DNA of 64,000 nucleotides. It comes from an uncultured Lachnospiraceae bacterium (lineage in GTDB: Bacteria; Bacillota; Clostridia; Lachnospirales; Lachnospiraceae). The notes under the pieces are model-generated. The model did no database searches, was not told where the DNA came from, and saw only the letters and a program-made list of their open reading frames with translations. This document shows positions 8,419-16,500 of this stretch, piece by piece. Both the position numbers and the translations under genes were made by a program. Where the stretch lies: assembly GCA_910585465.1 (NCBI GenBank), contig CAJUEW010000008.1:1-64000 (forward strand), read 5' to 3'. Every line of letters begins with the position of its first letter. Within the stretch, counting starts at the first letter, position 1.

Positions 8419-9042
8419 TTACACCCCCAAAAGTTTTCTTGCCCCAAGAAAAGCAATATCATATACAGACATATACTGGTAATCTATTCCGGCCTTCTCC
8501 ATCGCTTGCCTCTGCTGCTCTGTCACAGCCGCATAAGGATAAATCCCGTAAATTAACGGAAAAAAGGAAATAATAAAATCCTCTGTCTCCTGTTCCTCCG
8601 CATCCGGGCAGAAACGCTTCAGGCAGTTCCTGACCGCATCGATGGATGCCCCATAAGCCACCTTAAAAGACACAAGGTTTTCCATCCTGCTGCTTTGTTC
8701 CATTTCATACAGGTTTGTAGACAGAAGCTTTAAAAGCCGTTCCCTTAACTCCAGCGTATGGGCTATCTGGTCGGCAAATTCCAGCCTCGCATTTCCTCTG
8801 CCGGATGGATTCAGGCTGTCCAGATCCTCCGTCCACATTTCATATTCCCGCTTGAAAAGGGCCAGAAAGATTTCTTCCTTCGTCTGGAAATAATTATAAA
8901 TGGAAGGGCGGGTAAAAGACGTAAAATTCGCAATCTCCTTAATCGTGATCTCATTAAATCCCATTGTTTGATACAGCTTTGCGCAGGCATCCACAATCTC
9001 GTCATGCCTTGCCTGTGTAAGCTCCGGTGAGCCCTTTGGCAT
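8419..9042 (-). CDS. TetR family transcriptional regulator
   Basis: The 207-residue protein has an N-terminal TetR helix-turn-helix (ITIKEIANFTSFTRPSIYNYFQTKEEIFLAL, residues about 33-63) and an all-helical ligand domain with ERLLKLLSTNLYEMEQSSRMENL. The start is preceded by AAGGAGTAAGGAT. Three near-identical 14-bp operators and a consensus promoter lie upstream (9240-9312), so it probably represses its own transcript and perhaps the divergent MATE gene. The genes that once shared the transcript, a flavoredoxin before it and an FMN reductase after it, are both remnants. Confidence 0.9.
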   Translation of the reverse strand: MPKGSPELTQARHDEIVDACAKLYQTMGFNEITIKEIANFTSFTRPSIYNYFQTKEEIFLALFKREYEMWTEDLDSLNPSGRGNARLEFADQIAHTLELRERLLKLLSTNLYEMEQSSRMENLVSFKVAYGASIDAVRNCLKRFCPDAEEQETEDFIISFFPLIYGIYPYAAVTEQQRQAMEKAGIDYQYMSVYDIAFLGARKLLGV

Positions 9043-9059
9043 ATCCTTACTCCTTATTT

Positions 9060-9212
9060 TTAAAAGATAAACATTTCAATGACCGGTGTACCAGAAACAC
9101 CAATTTCATAAACAAATAAACCCGCCTTATCCTCTTTTGCGCCACTAACTGCCCCAATTACTGTTACAGGGGTAGGATATAAGGTTAACTGAGAGCCTAT
9201 GTTCCTTTTCAT
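9060..9212 (-). pseudogene. Flavoredoxin (flavin reductase-like) remnant
   Basis: A 50-codon frame with a good GAGGAG site starts MKRNIGSQLTLYPTPVTVIGA, which matches the N-terminus of flavoredoxin-type flavin reductases. It then jumps to DKAGLFVYEIGVSGTPVIE, which in the family lies roughly 100 residues later, and stops at once. Most of the FMN-binding domain and the whole C-terminus are gone. It is the first gene downstream of the TetR-controlled promoter. The frame happens to stay open across the first junction. Confidence 0.7.
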
Positions 9213-9239
9213 GCATTCACGCTCCTCTTCTTTTCATTC

Positions 9240-9312
9240 TGACTTTGTGTCAATATCCAAAGCATAACATCCTTCTGACACTATGTCAATACATATTTTG
9301 ACACCATGTCAA
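9240..9312. promoter_or_regulatory. Triple TetR operator
   Basis: Three 14-bp sites, TGACTTTGTGTCAA (9240-9253), TGACACTATGTCAA (9276-9289) and TGACACCATGTCAA (9299-9312), share the imperfect palindrome TGACn6GTCA. One lies over the -35 element and one just downstream of the -10 element of the minus-strand promoter. This is the expected arrangement for autorepression by the adjacent TetR protein. Confidence 0.75.
9261..9289 (-). promoter_or_regulatory. Sigma-A promoter for the flavoredoxin remnant/TetR transcript
   Basis: TTGACA (9289-9284) and TATGCT (9266-9261) are separated by exactly 17 bp. The -35 element is embedded in the middle operator copy. Confidence 0.65.
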
Positions 9313-9352
9313 CTTTTTATTAAAATTCCAGCAAAAAATAATGGTTTCTTTA

Positions 9353-9381
9353 TTGACAAATCCAATAATATGTGCATAATA
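9353..9381 (+). promoter_or_regulatory. Sigma-A promoter for the MATE-MarR-kinase operon
   Basis: TTGACA at 9353-9358 and ATAATA at 9376-9381 have 17-bp spacing. The promoter lies 40 bp from the nearest TetR operator, so direct repression by TetR is possible but not obvious. Confidence 0.55.
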
Positions 9382-9430
9382 GTCAATTATATTTACAATT
9401 CATTTTTTTAACCAAAGGAGAACTGTTGTT

Positions 9431-10762
9431 ATGCAGAATGAACTGGACTTCAAAATATCAACGGGAACACTGATGAAATTTGCCCTGCCGACGATACTTT
9501 CAAACATTTTTATGAATATTTACGGCTTGGTGGATTCTGTCTGTGTTGCCCGTTTTATTGACACGGATGCGCTGTCTGCAGTGAACATTGTCATGCCGTT
9601 TTTCTCTTTTGCAATGGCACTGGGAATTATGATCGGGACAGGAAGTGCGGCGCTGGTTTCCAAACAGCTTGGGGAAGGAAAGAATATTGAAGCAAAGCAA
9701 AATTTTTCCTTTTTTATTGTGTTCTGCGTCATTATCAGTTTAGCAATCTGCCTTGTTGGGCTTGTGTTTCGGGAACCCATTTTACATTTGATGGGTGCTG
9801 ATAAGACGCTTTATCCTGACTGCGAGGCTTATGCGATTCCCACCTTTTTTCTGATACCTTTTGCAATGGGAGGTATTCTGCTGCAAATGTTTTTCGTTGC
9901 AGCGGGAAAACCGGTGATTGGGTTCTGGCTTTCCATGCTGGGTGGCATCCTCAATGTAATCTTTGACATACTTTTTCTTGGCATTTTTAAAATGGGCGTA
10001 TCAGGGGCGGCATGGGCGTCCTGCCTAGGCTATGTCGTGCAGGGCGGCGTTGGGATGATTTATTTTGCGGTGAAACGCAGCGGCATCTTATGTCTTGTAA
10101 AACCAAAATGGAATCCGGGGGCGTTGTTAAAAGTCTGCGGAAACGGCATGAGCGAAATGGTGGGAATGCTGGCGGTAAGCATTACTGTAATGGCCATGAA
10201 TATTATCCTAATGAGGCTTGTGGGTTCTGACGGTGTAGCGGCTTCGGCTGTGGTCATGTCTATTCAGACAGTCCTGTCTTCCGCCTATATGGGTTTTACG
10301 GAGGGCATATCGCCGATCATCAGCTATAATCACGGAAAAGGTGATTTTGATAATCTCAAAAGGCTGTTTGGTACAGCGCTGCGTTTGATTGCTGCTATGT
10401 CAGCGATTACATTCGTAATCTCCTTTCCGCTTGCAAGACCACTTGCTTTGGTGTATGCTGACGGTGTAGAAACCGTTATCGGTATGGCAGTTGACGGAAT
10501 TCACGCACTCTCTCCTGCTTTTCTGCTGATGGGCTTCAATCTGTTTGCTTCCAGTATGTTTACCGCCCTGAATGACGGAAAAAGCTCGGCAATCCTGGCT
10601 TTTTTCAGGACAATCGTGTTTTTGATGATACCTTTGCTTGTACTGCCGCCTTTTCTTGATGTATGGGGGGTGTGGATCGCACCGGCCGCAGCGGAAGTTA
10701 TCAGTATCTTTATGTCCATATGGTTTTTTAGACACAAGAAAGATATTTATCACTATGCCTGA
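9431..10762 (+). CDS. MATE family multidrug efflux transporter
   Basis: The 443-residue protein has about twelve transmembrane segments and MATE signatures: FALPTILSNIFMNIYGLVDSV in helix 1, MGIMIGTGSAALVSKQLGEG in the helix 2-3 region, and a matching GFTEGISPIISYNHG motif at the start of the second half. The start follows AAAGGAG. A MarR gene follows after 14 bp, which points to drug- or metabolite-induced expression. It belongs to a different MATE branch from the transporters at 68-1489 and 62149-63474, judging by the poor identity of its helix-1 region. Confidence 0.92.
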   Translation: MQNELDFKISTGTLMKFALPTILSNIFMNIYGLVDSVCVARFIDTDALSAVNIVMPFFSFAMALGIMIGTGSAALVSKQLGEGKNIEAKQNFSFFIVFCVIISLAICLVGLVFREPILHLMGADKTLYPDCEAYAIPTFFLIPFAMGGILLQMFFVAAGKPVIGFWLSMLGGILNVIFDILFLGIFKMGVSGAAWASCLGYVVQGGVGMIYFAVKRSGILCLVKPKWNPGALLKVCGNGMSEMVGMLAVSITVMAMNIILMRLVGSDGVAASAVVMSIQTVLSSAYMGFTEGISPIISYNHGKGDFDNLKRLFGTALRLIAAMSAITFVISFPLARPLALVYADGVETVIGMAVDGIHALSPAFLLMGFNLFASSMFTALNDGKSSAILAFFRTIVFLMIPLLVLPPFLDVWGVWIAPAAAEVISIFMSIWFFRHKKDIYHYA

Positions 10763-10776
10763 TAAGGAGATGTATT

Positions 10777-11256
10777 ATGGAAAAAATCAACGAAAAAGCA
10801 GAAAAGCTGTCAGAACGCTGGCGTTCACTTGACCGTTTGTACGAAGAATACGCAAAAGCAGCAGGGTTAAATTATGCCAGTCTGTTTGTTTTGGAAACCA
10901 TCTGTGAAAATCAGGATTCCTGCACACAAAAAACGATCTGCGAGCTGACTTATTACCCAAAACAGAGCGTTAACCTGATCATAAAATCCTTTTTGGAAAA
11001 TAATTATATTGAATTAAAGGAAATGCCTTCAGACAGACGCAATAAGTACATTTATCTGACGGAAAAAGGTAAACAGTATGCCAGAGAAATCGTATACCCT
11101 TTGTGGCATGCCCATGAACAGGTAATTACCCGGATGGGGCAGGCACAGTATGAGGAATTTTTGCGGATGATGGCCTTATATGAAGAAACATACCGTGAGC
11201 AGATAGAAAACATAGTTCATACGGAATTAAAAAATAGGGGGAATGAGGATGAATAG
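10777..11256 (+). CDS. MarR family transcriptional regulator
   Basis: The 159-residue protein has a winged helix with CTQKTICELTYYPKQSVNLIIKSF (recognition region, residues about 50-72), the wing MPSDRRNKYIYLTEKGKQYA, and helical dimerisation ends. MarR proteins commonly repress a linked exporter and are released by the exported compound or by oxidants. It is the second gene of the MATE operon and overlaps the next gene by eight bases. Confidence 0.9.
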   Translation: MEKINEKAEKLSERWRSLDRLYEEYAKAAGLNYASLFVLETICENQDSCTQKTICELTYYPKQSVNLIIKSFLENNYIELKEMPSDRRNKYIYLTEKGKQYAREIVYPLWHAHEQVITRMGQAQYEEFLRMMALYEETYREQIENIVHTELKNRGNEDE

Positions 11257-11848
11257 AATTATTACAATTGGGCGGGAATTTGGCAGCGGCGGACGGGAAT
11301 TGGGGCGGAGACTTGCGGAGGCTCTGCATATGGAATATTACGACAACGAGATCATTACAGAGATAGCAAAACACACATCACTTGCAGAGGATTATATTCA
11401 GGCTGTTACAGAAAAACGCCCCCATAAGCTGTATCCTATCCGTGTCGGAAGAAGCCTGCTTTATGTAAAAAACCATGCACTCGTACAGTCTGCTTCCATT
11501 TTTCAGGAACAGAGCCGTATCCTGCGGGAAATGGCGGAAAGATCCGATTGTGTGATCGTCGGGCGCTGCGCAGAATTTGTATTGAAAGAATATCATCCTT
11601 TCCGCATTTTTATCTATGCCGGTATGGAAAGCAAGATCAGAAGATGCAGGGAAAAGGCTCCGGAAAAAGAGCGTCTTACAGATAAAGAGATGACGAAGCA
11701 AATCTTGGAAGTAGACAAAAACCGCTCCGAATACTATTCCTTTTATACCGGAATGACTTGGGGAGATAAAGCCCATTATGACCTTTGCATCAATTCATCC
11801 GGAATCGATATGAAAACTGCTGTAAACATATTGGCAGAATTTATTTAA
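11249..11848 (+). CDS. Cytidylate kinase-like family protein
   Basis: The 199-residue protein opens with a P-loop, ITIGREFGSGGRELG, and follows the plan of cytidylate kinase-like proteins: an LID region RRCREKAPEKERLTDKEM and the late motif YDLCINSSGIDMKTAV. These differ from housekeeping Cmk, and their substrate is unknown. ATG 11249 is preferred because AGGGGG is 8-10 bases upstream, whereas ATG 11243 is too close to it. It overlaps the MarR stop codon, so it is translated from the same transcript. In many Clostridia such proteins accompany MATE/MarR genes. Confidence 0.82.
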   Translation: MNRIITIGREFGSGGRELGRRLAEALHMEYYDNEIITEIAKHTSLAEDYIQAVTEKRPHKLYPIRVGRSLLYVKNHALVQSASIFQEQSRILREMAERSDCVIVGRCAEFVLKEYHPFRIFIYAGMESKIRRCREKAPEKERLTDKEMTKQILEVDKNRSEYYSFYTGMTWGDKAHYDLCINSSGIDMKTAVNILAEFI

Positions 11849-11880
11849 GACATAGAAATTAAAAATGATGGGGTTTTGTG

Positions 11881-12006
11881 TCTGCCAAGCGTGACGGCAG
11901 CGCCTTTGAGCCTGAACTTATAACCAGCATTCCCGATCTGCCACGCTATGAAGTCATTTTTGCGGGCAGTACATGCTCTCTTATCCCAGCAAAAAGTGGG
12001 AAATAA
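11881..12006 (+). pseudogene. Flavodoxin fragment
   Basis: A 41-codon frame without a start reads GSAFEPELITSIPDLPRYEVIFAG before a stop. This resembles the segment of a flavodoxin just before its fourth strand (PELxxxxPDxxxYDVIxxG). Both the FMN loop and the C-terminal half are missing. It follows the kinase-like gene at 33 bp and appears to be the start of a decayed redox cluster. Confidence 0.5.
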
Positions 12007-12044
12007 AGCTCGCTTAATTGATACAAAGGAAATGAACAGAATAA

Positions 12045-12341
12045 CTACAAAACCATAGGGATTGGAGTAACTATGTAGACAGGCTTCGGGATGACCTCTG
12101 GCAGAACCATAGCCGGATACATATTATAGATTTTGATTTTTACAGTATGGAGGCTTTCAATCGGTGCGAGAACAGCAATGATGTTTTGCTGGCTATTCCG
12201 GGCTGGACTAACGTACATCCGTTATTGAAAGTGATTCCGGTCGAATGGAAGCATAGTATCCCGTTTGGCCTGCTCCATTCTCCGCAGCCATCAGAAACCG
12301 TAAAGAAATTTTGGGAAGCAGCACAAATAGCTGCAAATTGA
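12045..12341 (+). pseudogene. LysR family regulator, C-terminal remnant
   Basis: An open stretch to the stop at 12339-12341 encodes the end of a LysR effector domain: WSNYVDRLRDDLWQNH, then CENSNDVLLAIPGWTNVHPLL, then IPFGLLHSPQPSETVKKFWEA. The DNA-binding domain and first effector subdomain are absent, and no start codon is plausible before 12147. It is followed directly by a terminator at 12384-12417. It probably once controlled the dehydrogenase/flavodoxin genes downstream. Confidence 0.7.
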
Positions 12342-12383
12342 AGAAAAAAAACAGTTATAACCTTTGAGTATGAACTGATGAAC

Positions 12384-12417
12384 AAAGCGAGACTTCTCTT
12401 GAGGTCTTGCTTTTTTT
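12384..12417 (+). terminator. Rho-independent terminator after the LysR remnant
   Basis: AAAGCGAGAC pairs with GTCTTGCTTT (one G-U) around a 12-nt loop, followed by seven T residues. Confidence 0.75.
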
Positions 12418-12451
12418 ATAATGTGGATCAATATACATGGAGGTGATGAAA

Positions 12452-12895
12452 TTGAAAAAGGCTGCTTGTACTGCTGCGTTTGTTTGTATGTTATTTTGCC
12501 TTACAGGATGCGGCGCAGATAAATGAACCATATACAACAGATACGAAGATAACCGAGGTTATTTCTGATCCGGTTTTCGGAGAGCATGGCCGGCTGCTTT
12601 TGGAGGAAATGAACTGCCCCGGCCCGGTACGGTTATCATGCAATATACAGGCCATAGCGATTATACAGAAAGTGATCCGCCAACCTTCGTGTGTGTCGGG
12701 GAAAATGATGGCATTGCGGACTGGCGGACAATGGAAAACCGTCTGCGTAATCTGGATGCGCTTGGAATCCCTACAGAGTTTCATAAATATCCGGGACTCG
12801 GCCACGGCTTCGGAATAGGAACCGGAACGGTTGCAGAAGGATGGATAAGCGAGGCAGCAGCATTTTGGGAAATCCAGATAAAAAATCAGTCATAG
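12452..12895 (+). pseudogene. Lipoprotein alpha/beta hydrolase, internally deleted
   Basis: GGAGG at 12439 precedes a TTG start at 12452 and a lipoprotein signal peptide (hydrophobic core, lipobox CLTGCG), which ends at a stop codon near 12525. In another frame follows EPYTTDTKITEVISDPVFGEHGRLL, a recognisable N-terminal segment of a Lachnospiraceae alpha/beta hydrolase family. From about 12640, a third stretch encodes only the C-terminal end: PPTFVCVGENDGIADWRTM and PGLGHGFGIGTGTVAEGW with the likely catalytic Asp and His. The nucleophile elbow is missing, so the product cannot be an active hydrolase. At least one large deletion and one frameshift are needed. Confidence 0.75.
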
Positions 12896-12911
12896 AGAGG
12901 AGAACAGGAAG

Positions 12912-14091
12912 ATGAACAATTTTATTTTTGAAAACGCAACAAAGGTATTTTTCGGGAAAGGATGTGTGAAGGAATACCTGTGCTGCCTGACAAAAGGGTA
13001 TGGCGATACGGTCATGCTGGCATATGGCGGCGGCTCCATCAAGCGGAACGGCGTTTATGACGAGGTAACAGCAATTCTGAAAGCGGCGGGAAAAAATATT
13101 GTTGAGTTTCCGGGCATTATGGCAAATCCCACTTATGCGAAGGTGCTGGAAGGCGCAAAGCTGGCAAAGGAAAATCATGTGGGACTGATCCTCGGTGTGG
13201 GCGGCGGTTCGGTTATGGATTGCTGTAAGGCGGTATCCATTGCCGCCCGGTATCAGGGAGATGTATGGGCGGATTTTTGGGCGCGTCCCGGTATCTTTGA
13301 TTTTGATCCGCTGCCTCTCGGTGTGATTGTTACAGTAGCGGGAACCGGAAGCGAGTGCAACGGCGGAGCTGTCATTACCAACGAAGAACTGAAAATAAAG
13401 ACAGGGCGTGATTATCCGAAATGCAATCCGAGATCCGAGGTTCGCCCTGCTTGACCCGATTTATACTTACAGCGTCCCTAAATTCCAGATGGTATCCGGC
13501 AGCTTTGACATTCTTTCGCACATCATGGAGATTTATTTCAGCGGGCCGGACGAGGACAATGTTTCCGACGACATTGCCGAGGCGCTTATGCGCAGCGTGA
13601 TCCGTAACCTGAGAGCGGCTATCAGGAATCCGGAGGATTATACGGCAAGAAGCAACCTTATGTGGGATGCAACAATGGCGGAAAACCGGATCATCAAGTT
13701 GGGAAAGCAGACGGATTTTCAGTGCCACCAGATGGAACACCAGATCGGAGCTTATACGGACTGCAATCATGGCGCAGGGCTGGCTGTGTTGCACCCGGTC
13801 TATTACCGGCATATCTATAAGGACGGGCTGGCAAAGTTTAAGCGTTTTGCCGAGAATGTATGGGAAATTTCTGCGGAAGGAAAGACAGACGAAGAGGTTG
13901 CCCGTGCCGGTATCAATGCGCTGGAAGATTTTATTTTAGAGATTGGTCTGCCTGTAACCCTGCGTGAATTGGGTGTGGATGAAAACACAGATTTAAAAAG
14001 GATTGCTGATTCCTGTGTGATAGTCCCCGGCAGTTATAAGAAGCTGACGCATGAAGAAATACTTGGAATTTTCAAAGAATGTTTTAATTAA
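12912..14091 (+). pseudogene. Iron-containing alcohol dehydrogenase (BDH/YqhD-type), frameshifted
   Basis: The N-terminal half (from ATG 12912, AGAGGAG upstream) has the NAD(P)-binding GVGGGSVMDCCK and GTGSECN motifs. The C-terminal half has the metal-binding SFDILSHIMEIYF and CHQMEHQIGAYTDCNHGAGLA motifs. All expected catalytic residues are present, but the halves are in different frames. The cause is visible: ATCCGAG is repeated head-to-tail at 13426-13432 and 13433-13439. Removing one 7-bp copy restores NPRFALLDP and a continuous protein of about 390 residues. It is probably a very recent inactivation, or a phase-variable or sequencing event. The family reduces aldehydes or butanal with NAD(P)H. 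Confidence 0.85.
13426..13439 (+). repeat. Perfect 7-bp tandem duplication inside the alcohol dehydrogenase gene
   Basis: ATCCGAG occurs twice in immediate succession. One copy accounts exactly for the +1 frameshift of the gene; deletion of either copy gives an uninterrupted reading frame. Confidence 0.9.
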
Positions 14092-14107
14092 AATGGAGAA
14101 AAAGATT

Positions 14108-14815
14108 ATGAAAAAAATAACTGTTATTTTAATGAGCGTACTACTTGTATTCAGTCTTGCGGCCTGCGGCAATAACCAGCAGGCAAAAGACACCACTTTG
14201 GAGCCTTCTTCCGAATCAGAAAGCGAAACCTCGTCGGAACCAGAAGAAACTATGCAGCCTTCCGAAACACTCTCAGTCAGCCAGGCAGAAAGCGAGGAAG
14301 ATAACAGCGATACCGACACAGAAAGTACAGTCGGAAAAACGCTGATTGTCTACTATTCGGCTTCCGGAAATACGGAGGAAGTTGCAAATTATATTGCCTC
14401 TGCCACAGATGGAGATTTATTTGAAATCGTACCGACAGAAATATATACAGATGCAGACCTTGACTGGACGGATAATGACAGCCGTGTTTCCAGAGAGCAT
14501 AATAATGAGGATGAAAGAAATATCCCCCTTACATCTGATACAGTAGGTAACTGGAATGAGTATGACACAATTTTTATCGGATACCCGATCTGGTGGGGAA
14601 TTGCGGCATGGCCTGTGGACGGTTTCATAAAGGCGAATGATTTCACGGGAAAAACAGTAATCCCGTTCTGTACTTCCGCAAGCTCCGGTTTAGGTGAAAG
14701 TGGCGAGCTGCTGAAAGAGATGGCCGGAACCGGGGAATGGCTGGAAGGTGAGCGTTTTCGGTCAGGAGCTTCGGAAGAAACAGTCCGGTCATGGGTAGAG
14801 GAATTAGGATTATAG
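14108..14815 (+). CDS. Flavodoxin domain lipoprotein
   Basis: The 235-residue protein is the only intact member of this redox cluster. It has a lipoprotein signal (lipobox SLAACG), an acidic Ser/Glu linker to about residue 75, and a flavodoxin domain. The domain contains the phosphate loop YSASGNTEEVA, the flavin-stacking IGYPIWWGIAAWP and the end ASSGLGESGELL followed by WLEGERF. It should be anchored to the outer face of the membrane and bind FMN, but its partner is unknown. ATG 14108 follows GGAG; upstream in-frame codons from 14051 overlap the dehydrogenase. Confidence 0.9.
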   Translation: MKKITVILMSVLLVFSLAACGNNQQAKDTTLEPSSESESETSSEPEETMQPSETLSVSQAESEEDNSDTDTESTVGKTLIVYYSASGNTEEVANYIASATDGDLFEIVPTEIYTDADLDWTDNDSRVSREHNNEDERNIPLTSDTVGNWNEYDTIFIGYPIWWGIAAWPVDGFIKANDFTGKTVIPFCTSASSGLGESGELLKEMAGTGEWLEGERFRSGASEETVRSWVEELGL

Positions 14816-14830
14816 GACAGGAGCCGGACT

Positions 14831-15420
14831 ATGAAAAAAATGATAGCTGTTCTCACAAGTGTGTTAATGATTGTTTCATTGGCCGCTTGTAGGAAGAAGG
14901 AGGAAAAGCAGTCCCTGCCAGAAGAAAGTGTTGTATCAGGTGGTAAGGGATGGGGAACAGCAGGGAAATACAGAATTTGTTGCAAAAATAGTGCAGAAAA
15001 CAGTGGGCGGTGATTTATTCCGAATAGAAACTGTGCAGGATTATCCCTTAGACCATGATCCGTTAGTAGATCAGGCTGCCGAGGAACAGGAGAAAAACCT
15101 GCGTCCGGAGCTTGCGGGCCATATTGAAAATCTGGAACAATATAATACCATTATTTTAGGATATCCGAATTGACGGGGCGATTTACCCATGCCGGTGTAT
15201 TCTTTCTTAGAGGAATATAACCTCGGAACCAAGACGATCATTCCCTTTGTGACACATGGCGGCAGCAGTTTTTCCGATACAAGGAATACAATTTCTGAAT
15301 TACAGCCCGGTGCGTTTGTGAGCGATAATACTTTCTCTCTATCCCGAAATAATGTGGCAGAAAGCAGGGATGAAATCAGGCAATGGGCAGAAAGTCTGAA
15401 CTTAAATGTGGAGGATGATA
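14831..15420 (+). pseudogene. Second flavodoxin lipoprotein: deletion, frameshift and nonsense codon
   Basis: It begins with a lipoprotein-like signal (MKKMIAVLTSVLMIVSLAAC), then the frame shifts around 14935-14960. The flavodoxin body resumes at GNTEFVAKIVQKTVGGDLFRI, without the strand and phosphate loop that should precede it. At 15172 the flavin-stacking motif, normally GYPNWWGDLP, reads GYPN-stop-RGDLP: TGA CGG in place of two Trp codons. The C-terminal half (TIIPFVTHGGSSFSDTRNTI) then continues from 15189 and runs directly into hydrolase sequence. No functional flavodoxin can be made. Confidence 0.82.
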
Positions 15421-15878
15421 TGCCGGATAATCAGGGTGATACTGTGGCAAAGGCAATAGCCGACCCGCAGAATCAACAGACACTTTATTTATGGGAAGAA
15501 GGCGCTTTGGACTTGGCTCGTGCTGTTCGGTTTGTAAGGAAAAATGCGGCGGTATACGAGATAGACGAAAAAAATATTGCTGTTATGGGCTTTTCCGCAG
15601 GCGGTATTCTGGCCGGGGAAATGCTTCTGAATTTTGACGGAACCGTAAACGGAACAGCCCTTGACGAAGGTTATGCGCCGGATGAACTGGACGGGATTTC
15701 GGCGGATGCTGCAGCGGACGGGATGATTTACTCTTTTTATGGCAGGCTCAGCGTGGCATCTAAAGATGCGGAGAAATTTGCTGCTTCGGATTTGCCGCCT
15801 ACTTACTTTTGCTATGGTACTCGTGATCCTTTTGTACGGGAATTTGAAGCTTTGCATGAGGCGGATAAGCCCTCATAA
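15421..15878 (+). pseudogene. Alpha/beta hydrolase central fragment fused to the flavodoxin end
   Basis: In frame with the flavodoxin C-terminus comes the middle of an alpha/beta hydrolase: QGDTVAKAIADPQNQQTLYL, the nucleophile elbow VMGFSAGGILAGE and PPTYFCYGTRDPFVREFEA. The N-terminal strands and the C-terminal His region are missing, and translation ends at 15878 after a switch into the next gene's remnant. This hydrolase resembles the family at 12452-12895 but retains a complementary part. The continuous 229-codon frame 15189-15878 is a deletion chimera, not a designed fusion. Confidence 0.75.
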
Positions 15879-16479
15879 AGAGGGATGTACATATACTGCT
15901 CTTTGTGAAGTGGCAGATACCTTGAACAGAGATGGCATTGAAACAGAAATTTTCTGGATTGGCAATAAATCAATCGGTGGTTGTATTGCCTGTATGAAAT
16001 GCCGGGAAACAGGGAAATGCGTTTTTGATGATGTGGTAAACCGTTTCAGGGAGAAAGCCTATGAAGCAGACGGATTTGTTTTTGGCAGCCCGGTACATTA
16101 TGCGGCGGCCAGCGGTAATATGACGGCGTTTATGGATCGTCTGTTTTATTCTGAGCTTAGCGGGAATGGAAACAAGGCGTTTTATATGAAGCCTGCGGCA
16201 GCTGTGATTTCCGCCCGCCGTGCAGGGACAACCGCAACCTTTGATCAGCTTAACAAATATTTTACGATTCAGGAAATGCCGGTTGTTTCCTCCCGATACT
16301 GGAATATGGTTCACGGAACAAATGCGGAGCAGGTAAGGCAGGATGCTGAGGGACTCCATACTATGCGCGTGCTTGGGAGAAATATGGCGTATCTGCTGAA
16401 ATGTCAGGAGGCGGCCCGTAAAGCCGGGATTCCTCTGCCTGAACGGGAAGAACCGATTTTTACTAATTTTATCCGTTAA
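15868..16479 (+). pseudogene. NADPH-dependent FMN reductase lacking its N-terminus
   Basis: From SPHKEGCTYTALCEVADTL onward, this is a nearly complete FMN reductase/iron-sulfur flavoprotein-type protein. It has the Cys cluster GGCIACMKCRETGKC, FGSPVHYAAASGNMTAFMDR and an end typical of the family. The first strand and start codon (usually MKxxLINGS) are replaced by hydrolase-derived sequence read in another frame. An open frame does extend upstream to 15739, so a 246-residue chimera could be made. No ribosome binding site is evident, and the phosphate loop is incomplete. Confidence 0.78.
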
Positions 16480-16500
16480 TGACAAAAGGAGGCTGGCAGC

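Noticed and set aside
15189..15878. A genuine flavodoxin-hydrolase fusion enzyme
   Set aside because: Both partners are incomplete (no FMN loop, no hydrolase N- or C-terminus), the flavodoxin has a stop codon just upstream, and neighbouring genes show the same kind of deletion.
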